Counted from the first letter of the stretch, positions 19,601-30,548 are shown. The stretch is 38,495 bases of DNA from Calocera cornea HHB12733 (GCA_001632435.1 KV424138.1:1-38495), one strand, 5' to 3'. The notes: generated by a model not told the origin, from the sequence alone. Made by a program: numbers and translations.

Positions 19601-20001
19601 ATGATTTGTAGTTAGCGAAGTAAAAGAAGACTGAACGGAAGCGCCCGTCAGGCATTGACCTTCCCTTACGTACGCCTGTGAGCCGCTATCAGCGGATGCA
19701 TTCCGGGGTCCGCCCCAGTGGAGACGGATTGACTACTTACTCTCGGCGCGTGCTCTCCGTTACATGTGCGGTATTTGAGGCCCAGCAACGCATGCCAATT
19801 CTGATTGGAGGAAGGCGGAAGTATCACGTAGCCTGTGGGTTGCGGGGAGCGGGAGGCGCTCTGTACAGCTCGAACTACACCGCTCCCCCTACGGGAGAAA
19901 AGACATGTGTCCGCATGGATTCAAGAAGGTAGGGGCAAGAAGAACAGTGTTCGTGTACATGCTCCTGGATATCGCTGGGCAAACTGGGGCTGCCCTTGTG
20001 A

Positions 20002-20220
20002 CTACCTGCGCGATGACGACGGCGAGGCACAAGGTGCTCGTGGAGGACATTCACTTGCTCCGCCAAGCCTGGGGTTGTAGGAGTACCAAATCTCGCCATT
20101 CATGCTCTGTAGGTGTGAGATATGTGATATCAGTGTCTCCCTCACCCCGGTGTACACAGCTGCTCACGGTGACGTATTCGCACGTAACCCTTAATTCCTG
20201 TGCCTGCGTGGAGCTCCCTT
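20002..20220 (-). pseudogene. Relic of a third 12-cysteine secreted-protein copy (3' part only)
   Basis: The minus strand has an exon-3 equivalent at 20106-20002 reading SMNGEIWYSYNPRLGGASEC then PPRAPC. It is preceded by an intron with intact splice signals (20107-20167) and the end of exon 2 reading CEYVT, as in SCEYFT of copy 1. The rest of exon 2 and all of exon 1 are missing. It lies between the two full copies. Confidence 0.75.
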
Positions 20221-20399
20221 GAGAACGTCCGTTAGGGCCCCGAGACCGTCTATCTACTGGTGGGACGGGGGACGGCGGCCGGGTGACTGAGTTGGTTTGA
20301 AGGGGAAAATGTGGGATGGCCTGCTCGCCTCTGGTCTCTATCGAGGTTCGTCTATTCTTTCTGTACTTCCTCCAAGGTGCGCCTGAGATTCGTTGGGAC

Positions 20400-20900
20400 C
20401 ATGTGCATTCTTCTTACGTGCCTGCAGCCGGCGAAAATGCGTGCCTGTGCTTCCTTCTCTCGACCGCCCTTCTTGGCCTCTCGCTTGCCACACTCTCCAC
20501 CGCACTCGTCCCCGTCCCCAATGCCGTTCCTCGCGCTCTCCAGCAGACTTCTGGAGACGGCGTGGTCAAGCGCATGGCTTTGTATTGGGATGGAACCTGG
20601 AGCGCAGACCGAGCGAAGCGATTCGAGGGGGGGGGGCACACGAACGGCGGACTGCAGGCCGCCGCCGGCGGTTCCTGCGGGTTTCAGCACACGAGATACA
20701 GTACTGCGACCGCGAGGTGCCCGCGTCTCACGTCTCACGAGCCAGTCGGCGCTCTGCTCACGCTCGGCTCCTGGGCGGACTGCTCTAGTCTGTGCGACTC
20801 GTCCGCGTGTTTCGTACGAGCACGGGATTGAGCGCGGCCTACTCGGTCGCGTTTGCAATACCAACCTTGTCCCCAATGCTGACTATGAGACGTCGTTGTT
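20400..20900 (+). pseudogene. Relic of second secreted-protein family, copy 1
   Basis: One frame gives LSTALLGLSLATLSTALVPV then GDGVVKRMALYWDGTWSADR and CSSLCDSSACF. After a shift, the neighbouring frame gives NLVPNADYETSLL. The same landmarks occur at about 26040-26510 (ATLSAALVLE, DDVVKRMALYLAETWTANRA, CLSDCDSEALCF, NLIGNTDYETGV). The hydrophobic N-terminus looks like a signal peptide. A long G-run at about 20627 and the frame change make it a probable pseudogene. A gene with unusual introns cannot be fully excluded. Confidence 0.6.
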
Positions 20901-21104
20901 GGGGCCCCGTGTTCCGGATCAACCTGCGGCGAGGCGTATCCTCCCCCTGGTTTCTGATGGGACGGGGGGGCGCAAGCTTGCTGAGGAAGTTGGCAGCGAA
21001 GACGAGCCTGGAGGCTGCAGAACGGCTCATCCTCCTCGGATTCGGCTTGTTCATCCTCATGCGTCCCGGTGGGCGGGTACAATCTTCTGAGACTACACTC
21101 ATGG

Positions 21105-22098
21105 ACAGCTTTGTGGATGATCGGTTACATTCCTGACTCCGGGGAGAGTGCAAGGGATAGCCGAGTATATGGATCGGCGCTCGACTCGACTTGGGGCCAT
21201 ACGGTAGATAGACGGCATACTACACACATCATTGAGAAGGTGGCGAAGTTGCCCGGGTCGGTGTGCATACAATAAATCAAATTGTGTCTTTTCGCTACTC
21301 GTCCCGAGACTGTCTGTGAGGCTGCATACATGACGCCTACGTGCAAGTTATTCGCGCCGGACATTCGCTGGCTCCGCCAGGTCTGGCGCCGAATGTTGTA
21401 TAAACTTGCCCATTCATGGTCTGTGGGAGTGAAAGTAAGTGTCTCTGTATGCGTTTGAGCCGGATACACGGGCCCTTACCGTGAAATACCCGCACGAGAC
21501 AGTGTCAGTCTGACTACCAATGTACAGGTAATCGCAATCCCAGACATCCACACCACCGAGACCGTAGAGTTCGGCATCCAAATACGTCGTACCAGGAATT
21601 GTGGGGCAGCCGTAGGATGTGCAGATAATAGGTTGGGAGTGTGGGACGCAGACTGCGGTAGGTGGACAAGGCGCGGGTACAACGTAGCCCGCACCAGTCA
21701 CCTGTAGTTCAGAACTTCGTTATTCCAGTGAAGTGAGTTGTGGCCTTGACGTACGTACGTAGTCGTAATAACAGGTGGCACCATCGAAATAGACGCAAGT
21801 GACAAGGGGTAGGGTGGGGAGGGACGAGCTTGGTAGCGTGCTGGTAGATCCCATAAGATCGCTGCCGCGAGTATCAGTGGACGGACAATTGTAGAAATCG
21901 CACGGTGGGGGAGACTGTCGCGGCCTGAGAGGGCCAGTACGAGCGGCAAGGGCCACGCCAAACAGCGCCACAAATGACAGAGAACGCATCTCGTTCGCCT
22001 GGCGGGGAGGAAACAAGAGTATTCTCAGGGCTGGCCTTCCGTTTTCAATGATTTGTGGCATAGTGAAAAAAGACCGAACGGAAGCGCCCGTCAGACAT
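21105..22098. repeat. Segmental duplication, copy 2 (secreted-protein unit)
   Basis: Partner of 18671-19658, in the same orientation and about 2.4 kb apart. Similarity runs through 3' flank, introns and 5' flank and stops near GAACGGAAGCGCCCGTCAG. Confidence 0.8.
21337..21989 (-). CDS. Small secreted 12-cysteine protein, copy 2, 178 aa
   Basis: Three exons, transcribed 21989-21759, 21701-21480 and 21420-21337 (introns 57 and 59 nt), give 178 aa. The start at MRSLSFVALFGVALA, not an in-frame upstream ATG, gives a clean signal peptide aligned to copy 1. The mature protein keeps all 12 cysteines (CDFYNC ... PCPPTAVC ... YGCPTIPGTTYLD ... WDCDYLYIGSQTDTVSC ... SECPARITC). Exon 1 is 15 nt longer than in copy 1 owing to a Ser/Thr/Pro-rich insertion after GSDLM. 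Function is unknown. Conservation of every cysteine and of the frame in both copies suggests both are, or recently were, under selection. Confidence 0.85.
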
Positions 22099-22870
22099 TC
22101 ATGCTGAACCCTTGCAGCCTGAACTGCCGCCCAACAGGCATGCTAGGTTGACCGCGGATGAGGGTCCGTCGGGGTCCGGGACGACATATAATCGCACGGC
22201 CTGATCGCAAACTGGGCCGCACCCTACGTGAACGAGCCGCAGCGCATTGGCCAAGACTAGTACCCGCTGAGGGCTCGCTATGAAGAACCGCCCGCTCGGT
22301 GCCGTCTGTGCCCACGATGCATGCAGGGGGTTATCGTAGCTGATCGGCAAGTGATCGATGAAAGAAGGGCAGGAAATACTAACGCGCAGCCGGTAGAAAT
22401 GCACGAGGTTTCAAAGAGTGTTGCATGGAACCTCTCTGTGCGGCGCCGCGTCAATCTTTGCTGCCTCGATCAGCGCAGTAACGAGCAGGAGACGCATCCT
22501 ATAGTTGGCTGGGCGGAGGAAGGGATGGTCCCCGAGTGCCTGGGATTCCCTGCACCTCTCTAGCTTATCATGTGAAGCAAAAGAGTTTCCCTCCGTTCCA
22601 ATCAGAAGTCACACATGGGCCGATACGGTGCCTTCGGTTGAGAGTGTTCGACGGCGAGCGCCCGTGATCATGTCAGCTCCGTGTCGCCGAATCGGAGCTC
22701 CTTTGTCAATACCCCGCCCTCCCACCAATAACCCTGACGGAAGCAATGAGCTTGAAACTGTACAGTTCTGCTCGAGCTGTGGACATACCCCGGAAGCAAT
22801 CTGTCCTAGGGAAGCTGAAGGTCGTCCTGCCGTCGTTCCCTACCGTCCTCATCGACTATACCTCTCAAAC
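22099..22870. other. Intergenic region upstream of RPL38
   Basis: There are short open frames on both strands without recognisable content. The last part is the promoter of RPL38. A CCAAT-like TCCAATCAG lies near 22597, but its role is not established. Confidence 0.5.
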
Positions 22871-23295
22871 ATGGTGAGTGCAACCGGTCTCCATGCAATA
22901 GTTCTTGATTCTGACGACTGCCCTTCGAATAGCCTAAGGAGATCCGTGACCTGAAGGTGTTCCTGGAGCACGCCCGGAGAAAAGATGCCAAGTGTACGTC
23001 CTGCGGTTACTTTTGCGCGACGAGCAGAATGACATACTGATACCTGCCCGCAGCTATCCGCATCAAGAAGACCGTGTCCCAGCGCGTGTCTCTGAAGCCC
23101 AAGACCAAGTTCAAGCTGCGGTGTTCGCGCTTCCTGTACACGCTCGTACTCGACGACCCGGAGCGGGCGGACAAGCTCGAGCAGAGCTTACCACCCGGTG
23201 CGTCCTGGAAGGGATATGCGCTCTGAACATATCTGACATTCATCGCAGGCCTTGACGTGAAGAGGGTGGACGCAAAGACCACCAAGAAGAAGTAA
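22871..23295 (+). CDS. RPL38: 60S ribosomal protein eL38
   Basis: Four exons: 22871-22873 (only the ATG), 22933-22993, 23054-23197 and 23249-23295 (introns 59, 60 and 51 nt), giving 84 aa. The protein reads [56 protein letters not shown] and [11 protein letters not shown], which is eL38 throughout. It is a component of the large cytosolic ribosomal subunit. A first exon limited to the start codon is common in fungal and other ribosomal-protein genes and explains why no single open frame shows it. Length is slightly above the animal protein because of a Lys-rich tail. It is intact and essential, so this locus is ordinary euchromatin. Confidence 0.97.
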
Positions 23296-23721
23296 GCGAT
23301 GGAGCTGTCGTCTACTTGTTTTCTGGGGGGTTACGGCTGGAGTAAGGGAGCGGTGGCTCGCTCATAGGGTGCATGCATGATATCTGTTTTACTGGTATGA
23401 TCCGTATGAATCATGTTTGCAACCACACACTGTGTGCGCCGTTTGTGTCTGGTGGGAAGGGACGTCGCCGATGCACGGCTTCCGGGAACGGCCGCTGCTG
23501 ATCGCTCTTTCGCAAGCATGATCCGACGACTCTCAATCAATACGCCCAGAGTGCTTCTCGGACAACCATTCACATCGGTATAAGCGCGGACAGTGTTGGT
23601 GCACGAGTGAACTTTGGAATTGGTCTTCCATTGATGTGTCCTCTGGGCTCAACGTTCGCAATGAGCATTGATCAACGCAACAGTATCGACTTCCAGCTGC
23701 GCATACAGGTCCATAGTATCA
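23296..23721. other. Convergent intergenic region after RPL38
   Basis: This is 426 bp between two convergent genes with no supportable feature. Confidence 0.6.
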
Positions 23722-25170
23722 TCACTGCTTCCCAGTCTTGATCTCTTCGTCGTATCTCGCTGCAGCCCGCTCCATGTCCTCCAAATCGAGGCCGTCCGTC
23801 GGCTTGTTCTCCCTGCGCAGCTTGTCGATGAATCGGGATAGCATCTGCGCCTTGTGGTTCACCTCTTCCTCGGTCAAATCAGTTCGTTCTTCCTGCACCA
23901 CAGCAGGTCAGTCGCTTGTAAAGAGGACTGCGAGTAGCACGCACCCGGAAGAGCGTCTTGAGCGTCTCCTGCTGCTGCAGCTGCCCCACCTCCATCTTCC
24001 GCTCCTCCCAATCCTTCTCCTTGTAAGAGACGATCCGCTCGTCCTCCCACATGACGTCATCAACGCCTCCGATGCTCGCCCAGTCCACGCGATTCTGCCG
24101 CGCCTCCTTCATGACATCAAGTAGCTTGGGACCCATCGTGTTCCAGAGCGAGCGCGGATTGTGCGCGTCGTGCATGAGTTTCATCGTTATCCCGATGTTG
24201 GCGTTGGCCTCCGTGTTCGGGGAGTAGTAGCTCGCCTGGCTCGGCGGGACAGTCCGATTCCGCGGCTGGTAGACATAGTCTGCCATCTGCATCGGCGACA
24301 AGGAGAAAGACGGGTTGATCCACGCGGGGAGTACGAGTGTCATCCGCTCGTTCTTGAAGGGCAGTATGAACTCGGCTATATAGACAGGTCTGAGCAGAGG
24401 GAGGAGAGATGTCTGCTATCCATCAGCTGGTGCACCTGTCCGTGCTCGCGGTGCGTACCCCTGTTAACTGTGCATCTGGCATGATCTGAATGCCCTGGTC
24501 GCGGAACTCGCCTGCTGAGAGCGGGAGGGTCTTCCACATCTCCAGCATCTTTAGCGGCGAGACGGTGTACTTGATCGTCCCAACATCATCATACCATGTT
24601 GTCTTGAGCATGGAAGGCGTGAACGGTCTTGGTTGGAGTGACACAGGCCATGGCTCGGACAGCCAGAGGTTCGCCAAGGGCGGGTAGCCATGCCCCGGGA
24701 TAGTACTGGTTCGAGTGTCAGTGCATACAGGCGACAGAAGGACGGGAGACAACACACGCGTCAAGCAACCCAAACACCCTCTTCTCTGTTGTACCTCGCT
24801 CACGAAGGACATAACTGAGGCTAACGCAAGTATTGACGACCCACGTGGGCAGATACATCGAGGTCATCTTGACGCGCTGCCAGATCAGGTCGGCGGCGGT
24901 GTCCGTGAGGTCCATAAACTTGATACCGAATATTGGGCGATCCCTGACCTTATTCAGGAGGAGGTTGGCGACGTCCTTCATGTCGGGCAGCTCCTGTAAG
25001 TTGTATGTCATCGCCGCGAATGCGTTGTGGGCATCGGTGGGGGACACGTTGAACGGCAGCGCGCACACCTTGGGGTGGTACGGCTGGTCGTTGCTGCTGC
25101 TGCCTGTCACATATCGGCGGTGTGATAGGAGGCGGGGAGCGAGAGCCGGTGGTCGTATTCGCGGTGGCAT
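23722..25170 (-). CDS. Uncharacterised probable mitochondrial protein, paralog 1, 432 aa
   Basis: Four exons, transcribed 25170-24758, 24705-24459, 24412-23945 and 23892-23722 (introns 52, 46 and 52 nt), give 432 aa. The N-terminus is basic and acid-free (MPPRIRPPALAPRLLSHRRY) with RRYVTGSS at a typical mitochondrial processing site. Shared with the paralogs at 27012 and 31976 are YHPKVxALPF, KMTSMYLPTW (KMRPMYVPMW), IPGHGYPPL, FTPSMLKTTW, VGTIKYTVSPLK, PVYIAEF, TLVLPAWI and GGVDDVMWED. Two features are unique: it lacks the first intron of the paralogs, and it has an extra last exon encoding EERTDLTEEEVNHKAQMLSR and more, probably a coiled coil. The intron between exons 2 and 3 was placed by alignment to the paralogs. 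I do not recognise a family. A matrix or inner-membrane location is inferred only from the leader. Confidence 0.82.
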
Positions 25171-25269
25171 TCTTGGCGGGGAGATGCAGCAGACGAGGAG
25201 AGGAGGGCGGGGTAGACTGGCGACGCAGGAGGGAACGCTAATCTCCGACCCGGGAGTGTAACGCCGACT
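25171..25269. other. Short upstream flank of mitochondrial paralog 1
   Basis: This is the promoter-side region of the minus-strand gene. An open frame continues upstream of the chosen start, but the leader and paralog alignment favour the ATG at 25170. Confidence 0.4.
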
Positions 25270-25460
25270 CAGCGGAGCATCCAATCGGGCGTCGTCTCGT
25301 TCACTGCACCCGCTCCGATGACTGCCTGAAGGCCTGCGACTTGACGACCGCATGCTACACAGCGGCCTGACAGACGAGCACGAAACTCTGCTCGGTGTAC
25401 ACCACTCCCGCTAGCAACTACATTGGAGATATCGACTATAAGATGACTGTGGTACATATG
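25270..25460 (+). pseudogene. Relic of second secreted-protein family, copy 2 (3' part)
   Basis: The plus strand reads CLKACDLTTACYTAA, TGA, QTSTKLCSVYTTPASNYIGD, IDYK. It aligns with 26380-26510 (CLSDCDSEALCFMAS, TGA, QKSTKLYSLYVSSATTNLIG, NTDYE). The in-frame TGA stands at the same codon in both. Nothing homologous to the N-terminal half is present. Confidence 0.6.
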
Positions 25461-25989
25461 GTCCGACTGTCCTCAACTGGCAACACGCTCTGGGACTTGT
25501 AGGGCTTGGCTGGTTGGGATTGCGAAAGCACCCTTCAAACGGAATCACTTCATTTGCCAGACAGCAACAAGTGCCCCAGCCCCAGCACACTATCGGCCCG
25601 ATGTAGAGTTCCATCCCCGACTCAGTCGTCGAGTGCGCAGAAAATGGTACGTACATGATCGATTGACCCCTCGAACGATCCTTCGACGCGGGAGAGGGTC
25701 CGGCGTTGGCCGTCGCTCCTCTGGACTCATACTGCTTCAGAGTGGGCGCCAGCGAATCGCGCGGCTTGATCGCCAACTGAACCGCCGGCGGCACGCCGCG
25801 TATCCGAGCCACAACCCATAGCTTAGCTTATGAAGCATCACGTCCCGTCCCTGGCGGAGTTCGGCAAGAAATGTCGGGGGATCAAATGATTCAGAGGGGG
25901 TCTGATTCGGTCACCCGAAAGTCAATAAACGATTGTTGCTGAGGTATTTCGTTACCAAGATCCTCTACTTAGTACTCGTATTGTAGGTC
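25461..25989. other. Intergenic DNA between relics
   Basis: Short frames only. I see no gene, RNA or repeat that I can support. Confidence 0.5.
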
Positions 25990-26580
25990 CACCAAGGTGC
26001 GCCCGATCTCTGCTGGGATCACGTACATTGTGCTAATATACGCACAGGCTACGAACATGCTCGTCTGATCGCGAACAGCCCTTCTCTTTCTGGCCCTCCA
26101 ATGCGTCTTGCTCGCCACGCTCTCTGCAGCACTCGTCCTCGAGGCCGTGTCTCCCACTGTTCGACAGACATCCTGAGACGACGTTGTCAAGCGCATGGCT
26201 TTGTACCTGGCTGAGACCTGGACCGCAAACCGGGCGAGACAATCTGGTACCTCGACCCTCTGCGTCATAGATGAAGCGGGAGGGGGTACGTGCTCTTGCC
26301 AGTACAACGTGTACTGAGATTCGCAGCCGGTAGCCGGGTAGGCTGTGCTCGGCGCACCGACCGTCGTCGATTCGTTCGCAACCTGCCTCTCCGACTGTGA
26401 TTCGGAGGCGCTCTGCTTCATGGCATCCTGACAGAAGAGCACGAAGCTCTACTCGCTCTATGTTAGCTCCGCCACCACCAACCTCATTGGGAATACCGAC
26501 TACGAGACGGGTGTGTGCGATGTGCACCAAGGCTGCGCAAGCAACTGTGGGACGCTTACTCCCTTCTGAGAAGAGCTGTC
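25990..26580 (+). pseudogene. Relic of second secreted-protein family, copy 3
   Basis: The plus-strand frame ATLSAALVLEAVSPTVRQTS, TGA, DDVVKRMALYLAETWTANRA, then a Cys-rich middle (GGGTCSCQYNVY, stop, DSQPVAG), CLSDCDSEALCFMAS, TGA, and NLIGNTDYETGVCD. It parallels 20400-20900. At least four in-frame stops, several of them TGA, make this a pseudogene. The upstream DNA also matches copy 1 (CCAAGGTGCGCC near 25991 and 20373), so promoter or 5' exon sequence was copied too. Confidence 0.65.
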
Positions 26581-27011
26581 TCACACCGTCTGGTCAAGAG
26601 AGTCCAGAAGGGAAACCATCATTGATACTCATTGGACATTTATAGCCTGGGCTGTAGCAAAGCTTTCTTTCTTCTTAGATGTTCGGAAACTTACTGTACC
26701 TACCGTGATAATCCAACTCTTCCGCCTCTGATGAGGCATCTCCTCGTAGCAGCATCTCATAGTACTGCACACACCCTGAGACAGTCAGGGGTGACATAAG
26801 AACATTGTCGACTGATCTATGCGCCTGGAGGCATGGGGCGCCCTAGAAGCCGCCCAGGCCAACGGACCGGAAGCTGCAGTCTAACAGTGAATATGTTAGT
26901 CGTCGAGATAAGCATTGGTACTTGGAGCCCTCAACATACTCTCAATTACCGTGATAGGCAGATCGCCACACAGGTCTGAGGATGAGGTACTAGAACGCGC
27001 ACGGAGGAGTC
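26581..27011. other. Intergenic region downstream of mitochondrial paralog 2
   Basis: 431 bp with no supportable feature. Confidence 0.5.
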
Positions 27012-28338
27012 TCATGATTTCGCATTATCCGGCCAAATCTTGCGCTCTCTCAGAAACTCGTCCCTCCACTCGTGGCGCCGTCCCCAATCCTTGATCATAT
27101 CATCCTCCCACATCCCATCATCCATCCCCCCAACCGTGCTCCAAGCCATTGTTAGCCTTAACAGCCCCAGCAAGTCAACGAGGTTGCCCCGCGGTTTGGG
27201 GCGGCCCTCCGGGTCGAGCGGTATCAGCGTCAGCAGCCACGCCGCGTTCTGGTCCGTCATGAAAGAGTGGTAATAGGATCTTGGGCCGTAAGGTTCGGCC
27301 TCATTGCGCGGTCCATACACCCACTTCTCAAACGACGAGTCCGCGGGCTGTTTGCCGCTCGGATGGCCGACCCATGCGGGGAGGACGAGCGTGATCCTCT
27401 GCGACATGTACTTGAGCGTGAAGTCGGCCAGGTACACGGGCATTACCATGGGGGAGAAGCGCGGCTATCCCCCATCAGCTCCCGCACAAAAAACCGTACA
27501 TTGAACCGAAGTGTTGCACACCTGAACCACTTTCGCCCCCGGAAACACGTTCAGGCCAAGCGTCGGATATATGTGTCCCTGGACCGTCAGTTTGTTGACC
27601 AGCTTGAGCAGCTTCTGCGGGGAGACGGTGTACGGGATCGCCCCGACCTGCTCGCCCCAGGGGGTTGTGAGCATCGAGCGCGTGAACGGCATGAAGCGGA
27701 CGTCGGCGTGATGATACTCCTCTGAAAGCCAGCACGAGCGTAACGGATGGTGCGCATGGCCCGGCATGGACCTGCACACCGCGTCAGTGCATCCCGCGAC
27801 CCGGGACCCGGACGATTGTCCAGGCAGGGATACACACCCGCTCAACCTGGCCAGTTCGTGCAGCGTCCGATCGGGCCCCGTACCGGGCTTGTACCGCTCC
27901 CCCAACTGCTCGTACCGCACCTCCACGCCTGCGAGCACGCGCCACATGGGCACGTACATGGGCCGCATCTTACTCATCTCCCATTTGAAATCCCTAGTGC
28001 ACACTTCAGCATCGTTTTGGCCGTGATTGGGCGCAAGGGGAGGCTCACGTATCGGATATATGGGTCTGAAGAACAGATCCCCAGTCGTAGACGGCCCAAT
28101 AGTACTTGAGTGCGGACCACCAATCGACCGCACGGAGCAGGCTGGAATGCGCGAGGTACTGCTGAAAGGCGCGCTGTGCGTCCGCTGGGGAGAGCGTGAA
28201 CGGGAGGGCGTTCACTTTGCGGTGATAGGGGGAGGAAGAGGCAGCGCTGCCGCTGCCGCTACTCGTGGCATACTGTCGTGAAAGGACCGTACGACGCCCC
28301 GCGGATGGTGGGCGTCGTGGTCGTATTCGAGGACGCAT
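27012..28338 (-). CDS. Uncharacterised probable mitochondrial protein, paralog 2, 382 aa
   Basis: Four exons, transcribed 28338-28049, 27993-27838, 27771-27522 and 27464-27012 (introns 55, 66 and 57 nt), give 382 aa. The basic leader MRPRIRPRRPPSAGRRTVLS ends in RQYATSSGS, a textbook R-x-Y/A mitochondrial processing-peptidase motif. The body has YHRKVNALPFTLSPADAQRA, KMRPMYVPMWRVLAGVEVRY, GHAHHPLRSCWLSEEY, FTRSMLTTPWGEQVGAIPYT, PRFSPMVMPVYLADF, ITLVLPAWVGHPSGK and GGMDDGMWEDDM. It is closest to the plus-strand paralog at 31976-33325, sharing intron positions and most blocks. The chosen ATG is the one aligned with the paralog leader rather than an upstream in-frame one. Function is unknown; no transmembrane segment is obvious. 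Confidence 0.85.
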
Positions 28339-29075
28339 TGCGCGGACGGTGGCAGGTGCATACACTACGCATGGCCCAACTCACGCAACTGGTCCCTGGT
28401 GGCGCATGAGGAATGTGCAGCGCCGTAACGCCGACGCATGTCCGACAGTGTCCCGAAGGCAACTGGCGGAGTTCAGCACACATGAACCAGAGCTGGTCTT
28501 TCCCGTTGCTTCCTCTCCTGCTCTGTTGCCGCTGTGTATGTAGTCGCGACACAGGCAGGCAAGCTCTCAGCAGCCCAAGCGAGCTGGTTGATTTCCAGAC
28601 AGAACTCATTCTGTACTGCAAGAACCCAGGGATCCAGTGCTCGCCGATTCTGTCACTGTCTGACCTCGTCTTTTGTTGCAGCGTGCCGGAAGGGGTTCCT
28701 ACCCCGGCCGTAAAAAGCTTCGTGTCCTTGTTCGACCAACAGCTTAACCTCTCCACTCTGCATCGTTTAGACTGCGGTTCGCAGTCACACCCAACACCAA
28801 GCCGCGGTCCCACAGGTCAAAAAGAATGACATTGTGACCAATGAAAATCACTTTCGGCATGACCCAGCCGTCTCCGCTCCGAAGGAGGGGGAAACGGCAC
28901 TCGAACTGGGAGTGGGAGCATCTGAGAAGAACAAAAGACAAAAGTGTACGATAATAGGCATTGCGTGCGATGCCAAGAAGGCGGTCCGTAAGGCGTGGGG
29001 ATGTGGGAGTTTTGTTAATAGAAGGGGGAGGGGTGGGAAGTGTCCTTGTTGATGAAGCAGAAGCGGAAGCACTGT
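28339..29075. other. Intergenic region between mitochondrial paralog 2 and the surface glycoprotein gene
   Basis: 737 bp. A plus-strand frame of 138 codons (28413-28829) has no recognisable content and no supporting splice sites, so I do not call a gene. It holds the promoter of the minus-strand gene ending at 27012 and the 3' flank of the next minus-strand gene. Confidence 0.5.
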
Positions 29076-30548
29076 TTAGACGAGCACGAACAGCCCGCCG
29101 ACAACAGCGAGCAGGCCCATGCCGATAACAGGGATGCCCGCAAACCCGCTCGGGCCCGCTGCGGCGCCCGAGGCCGAGCCGCTCGTCGGGCTGCTCCCAG
29201 CCGCACCGGACTTGCTGTTGCTTCCCGCGGCGCCGCCTGTCGGGGAGGCCCCAGACGAGCCGGTGTTACTCGCGAAGAAGGAGCTCTGGGTGAGGCTGGC
29301 CGGGATGGAGCTGGGGAGGACACCCTTCAGGTCTGTGAACAGGTCTGCCGACTGGTACGTCACGCAGTTCGAACTGCTGGGCGGGATGGGCGTGTAGGGG
29401 ATGCTGGCGAAGCCCGTGAAGCCCTGCGTCCAGGTGGACGTCACGTTGTTCGCACCCACGTAGACACCGACGGGCAGCGCGTTGTCCGCGTCACAAACCT
29501 CGAAGGTGCCATTCTGCGCCGCGTTGGGCGTGTTGTAGTTGCATCCGATCTCGTCGTCCTGGTTGAAGCAGTAGGCATATGCGTCAGGGTCGTACGCGGC
29601 ACCCGGGCAGATCTTGGCGCAGAACATGTCTGAGCCCATGAACCTAAAATCACGTGCCATGTGTCAGGAGATGCCAGCGCATACACGCAGAAAAGTCGCA
29701 CCATTGCCAGTTGAGAACCTGATAGTAAGTCGTGTTGCTGCCGTTGTACGCGTTGGTGTAGGTCAGGCCACCCATGGGGTTCCCGCGCTATTACATCGCA
29801 TCAGCGTCATTGCCACTATGCATCGACCCGAACGAGGAAAGCACGCACGTTATCCTGGCCCCTTCCATCGAGCTCTCCACCCTCGTCATCCGCCTGCATG
29901 TTAATCATGGTCTGGTCGATGAACCCCACGAGCTGGATGTAGTTGGGCGTCCTGAGGAGCTGGGCGCCCTGGAGCGCGCCCTCGGGGATGAGCCGCGTGC
30001 CATGCCCGTCTTTGGTACACCAGGCGATCTCGTACCCCTCCGAGTCGGAGATGGACGTGTTGGGGTCGGGCGGGCCCCAGACGCAGAAGTCTGCCAGAAC
30101 GTGTATTAGAACCACGATCACGGGTGCGCTGCCTAGCACTGCGGGGTACAGTGGGCGGGAGGAAACGAGGACGGGACGCACCAGACAGGTCGTTCAGGTA
30201 GATCGTCTGGCAGAGCGACTCCTGGTTCTGCGTCGTGGCGTTGCACAGGTTGTAGCCATACTGAGGGCCACGGCCGTCCGTGCAAGGATCGACTTGGTAC
30301 GGCTACAGCACGCAGGGATTAGCCGTCCGATGCTTACTATGATACTGGCACCGCAGACTCACGATCTGGTCAAAAGGGACGTTCTCGTACACGAGGTCGA
30401 AGTTGCACGTGCTGGTCGAGGCGTCCTGGCGCTTTTCGAGCACGGCCTGGGTCGCGACCGGAGCGGCGGTGATGGTCTGCGCGTTTGCGGACGCGGCGAG
30501 AGCGATTGAGCCTGCGAGGGCGAGAAGGGAACGAGTGGAGGGTGCCAT
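29076..30548 (-). CDS. Macrophage-activating-glycoprotein-like GPI-anchored surface protein, 400 aa
   Basis: Five exons, transcribed 30548-30363, 30302-30182, 30090-29849, 29787-29702 and 29643-29076 (introns 60, 91, 61 and 58 nt), give 400 aa. It has a signal peptide MAPSTRSLLALAGSIALAAS and a C-terminal Gly/Ser/Ala-rich tail plus hydrophobic end (IPVIGMGLLAVVGGLFVLV), the pattern of a GPI-anchored wall protein. The body has CNFDLVYENVPFDQI, YQVDPCTDGRGPQYGYNLCN, DFCVWGPPDPNTSISDSEGY, EIAWCTKDGHGTRLIPEGAL, YIQLVGFIDQTMINMQADDE, GGEL, RGNPMGGLTYTNAY and FCAKICPGA. These blocks are typical of basidiomycete proteins annotated as macrophage activating glycoprotein homologs. It is presumably in the cell wall or outer membrane leaflet; its biochemical role is unknown. 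It looks intact. Confidence 0.9.

Larger units (their letters stand above)
18671..19658. repeat. Segmental duplication, copy 1 (secreted-protein unit)
   Basis: This roughly 1-kb block aligns by eye with 21105-22098 over coding, intronic and flanking DNA. Shared flanks include ATTCCTAACTCCGGGGACAG against ATTCCTGACTCCGGGGAGAG at the left end, and GAACGGAAGCGCCCGTCAG at the right end of both. Similarity outside exons shows duplication of a DNA segment rather than convergence. Confidence 0.8.

Noticed and set aside
29040..29633. 197-codon plus-strand open frame
   Set aside because: It is antisense to the spliced macrophage-activating-glycoprotein-like gene, whose signal peptide, domain blocks and introns are coherent. 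The plus frame is a GC-driven shadow.
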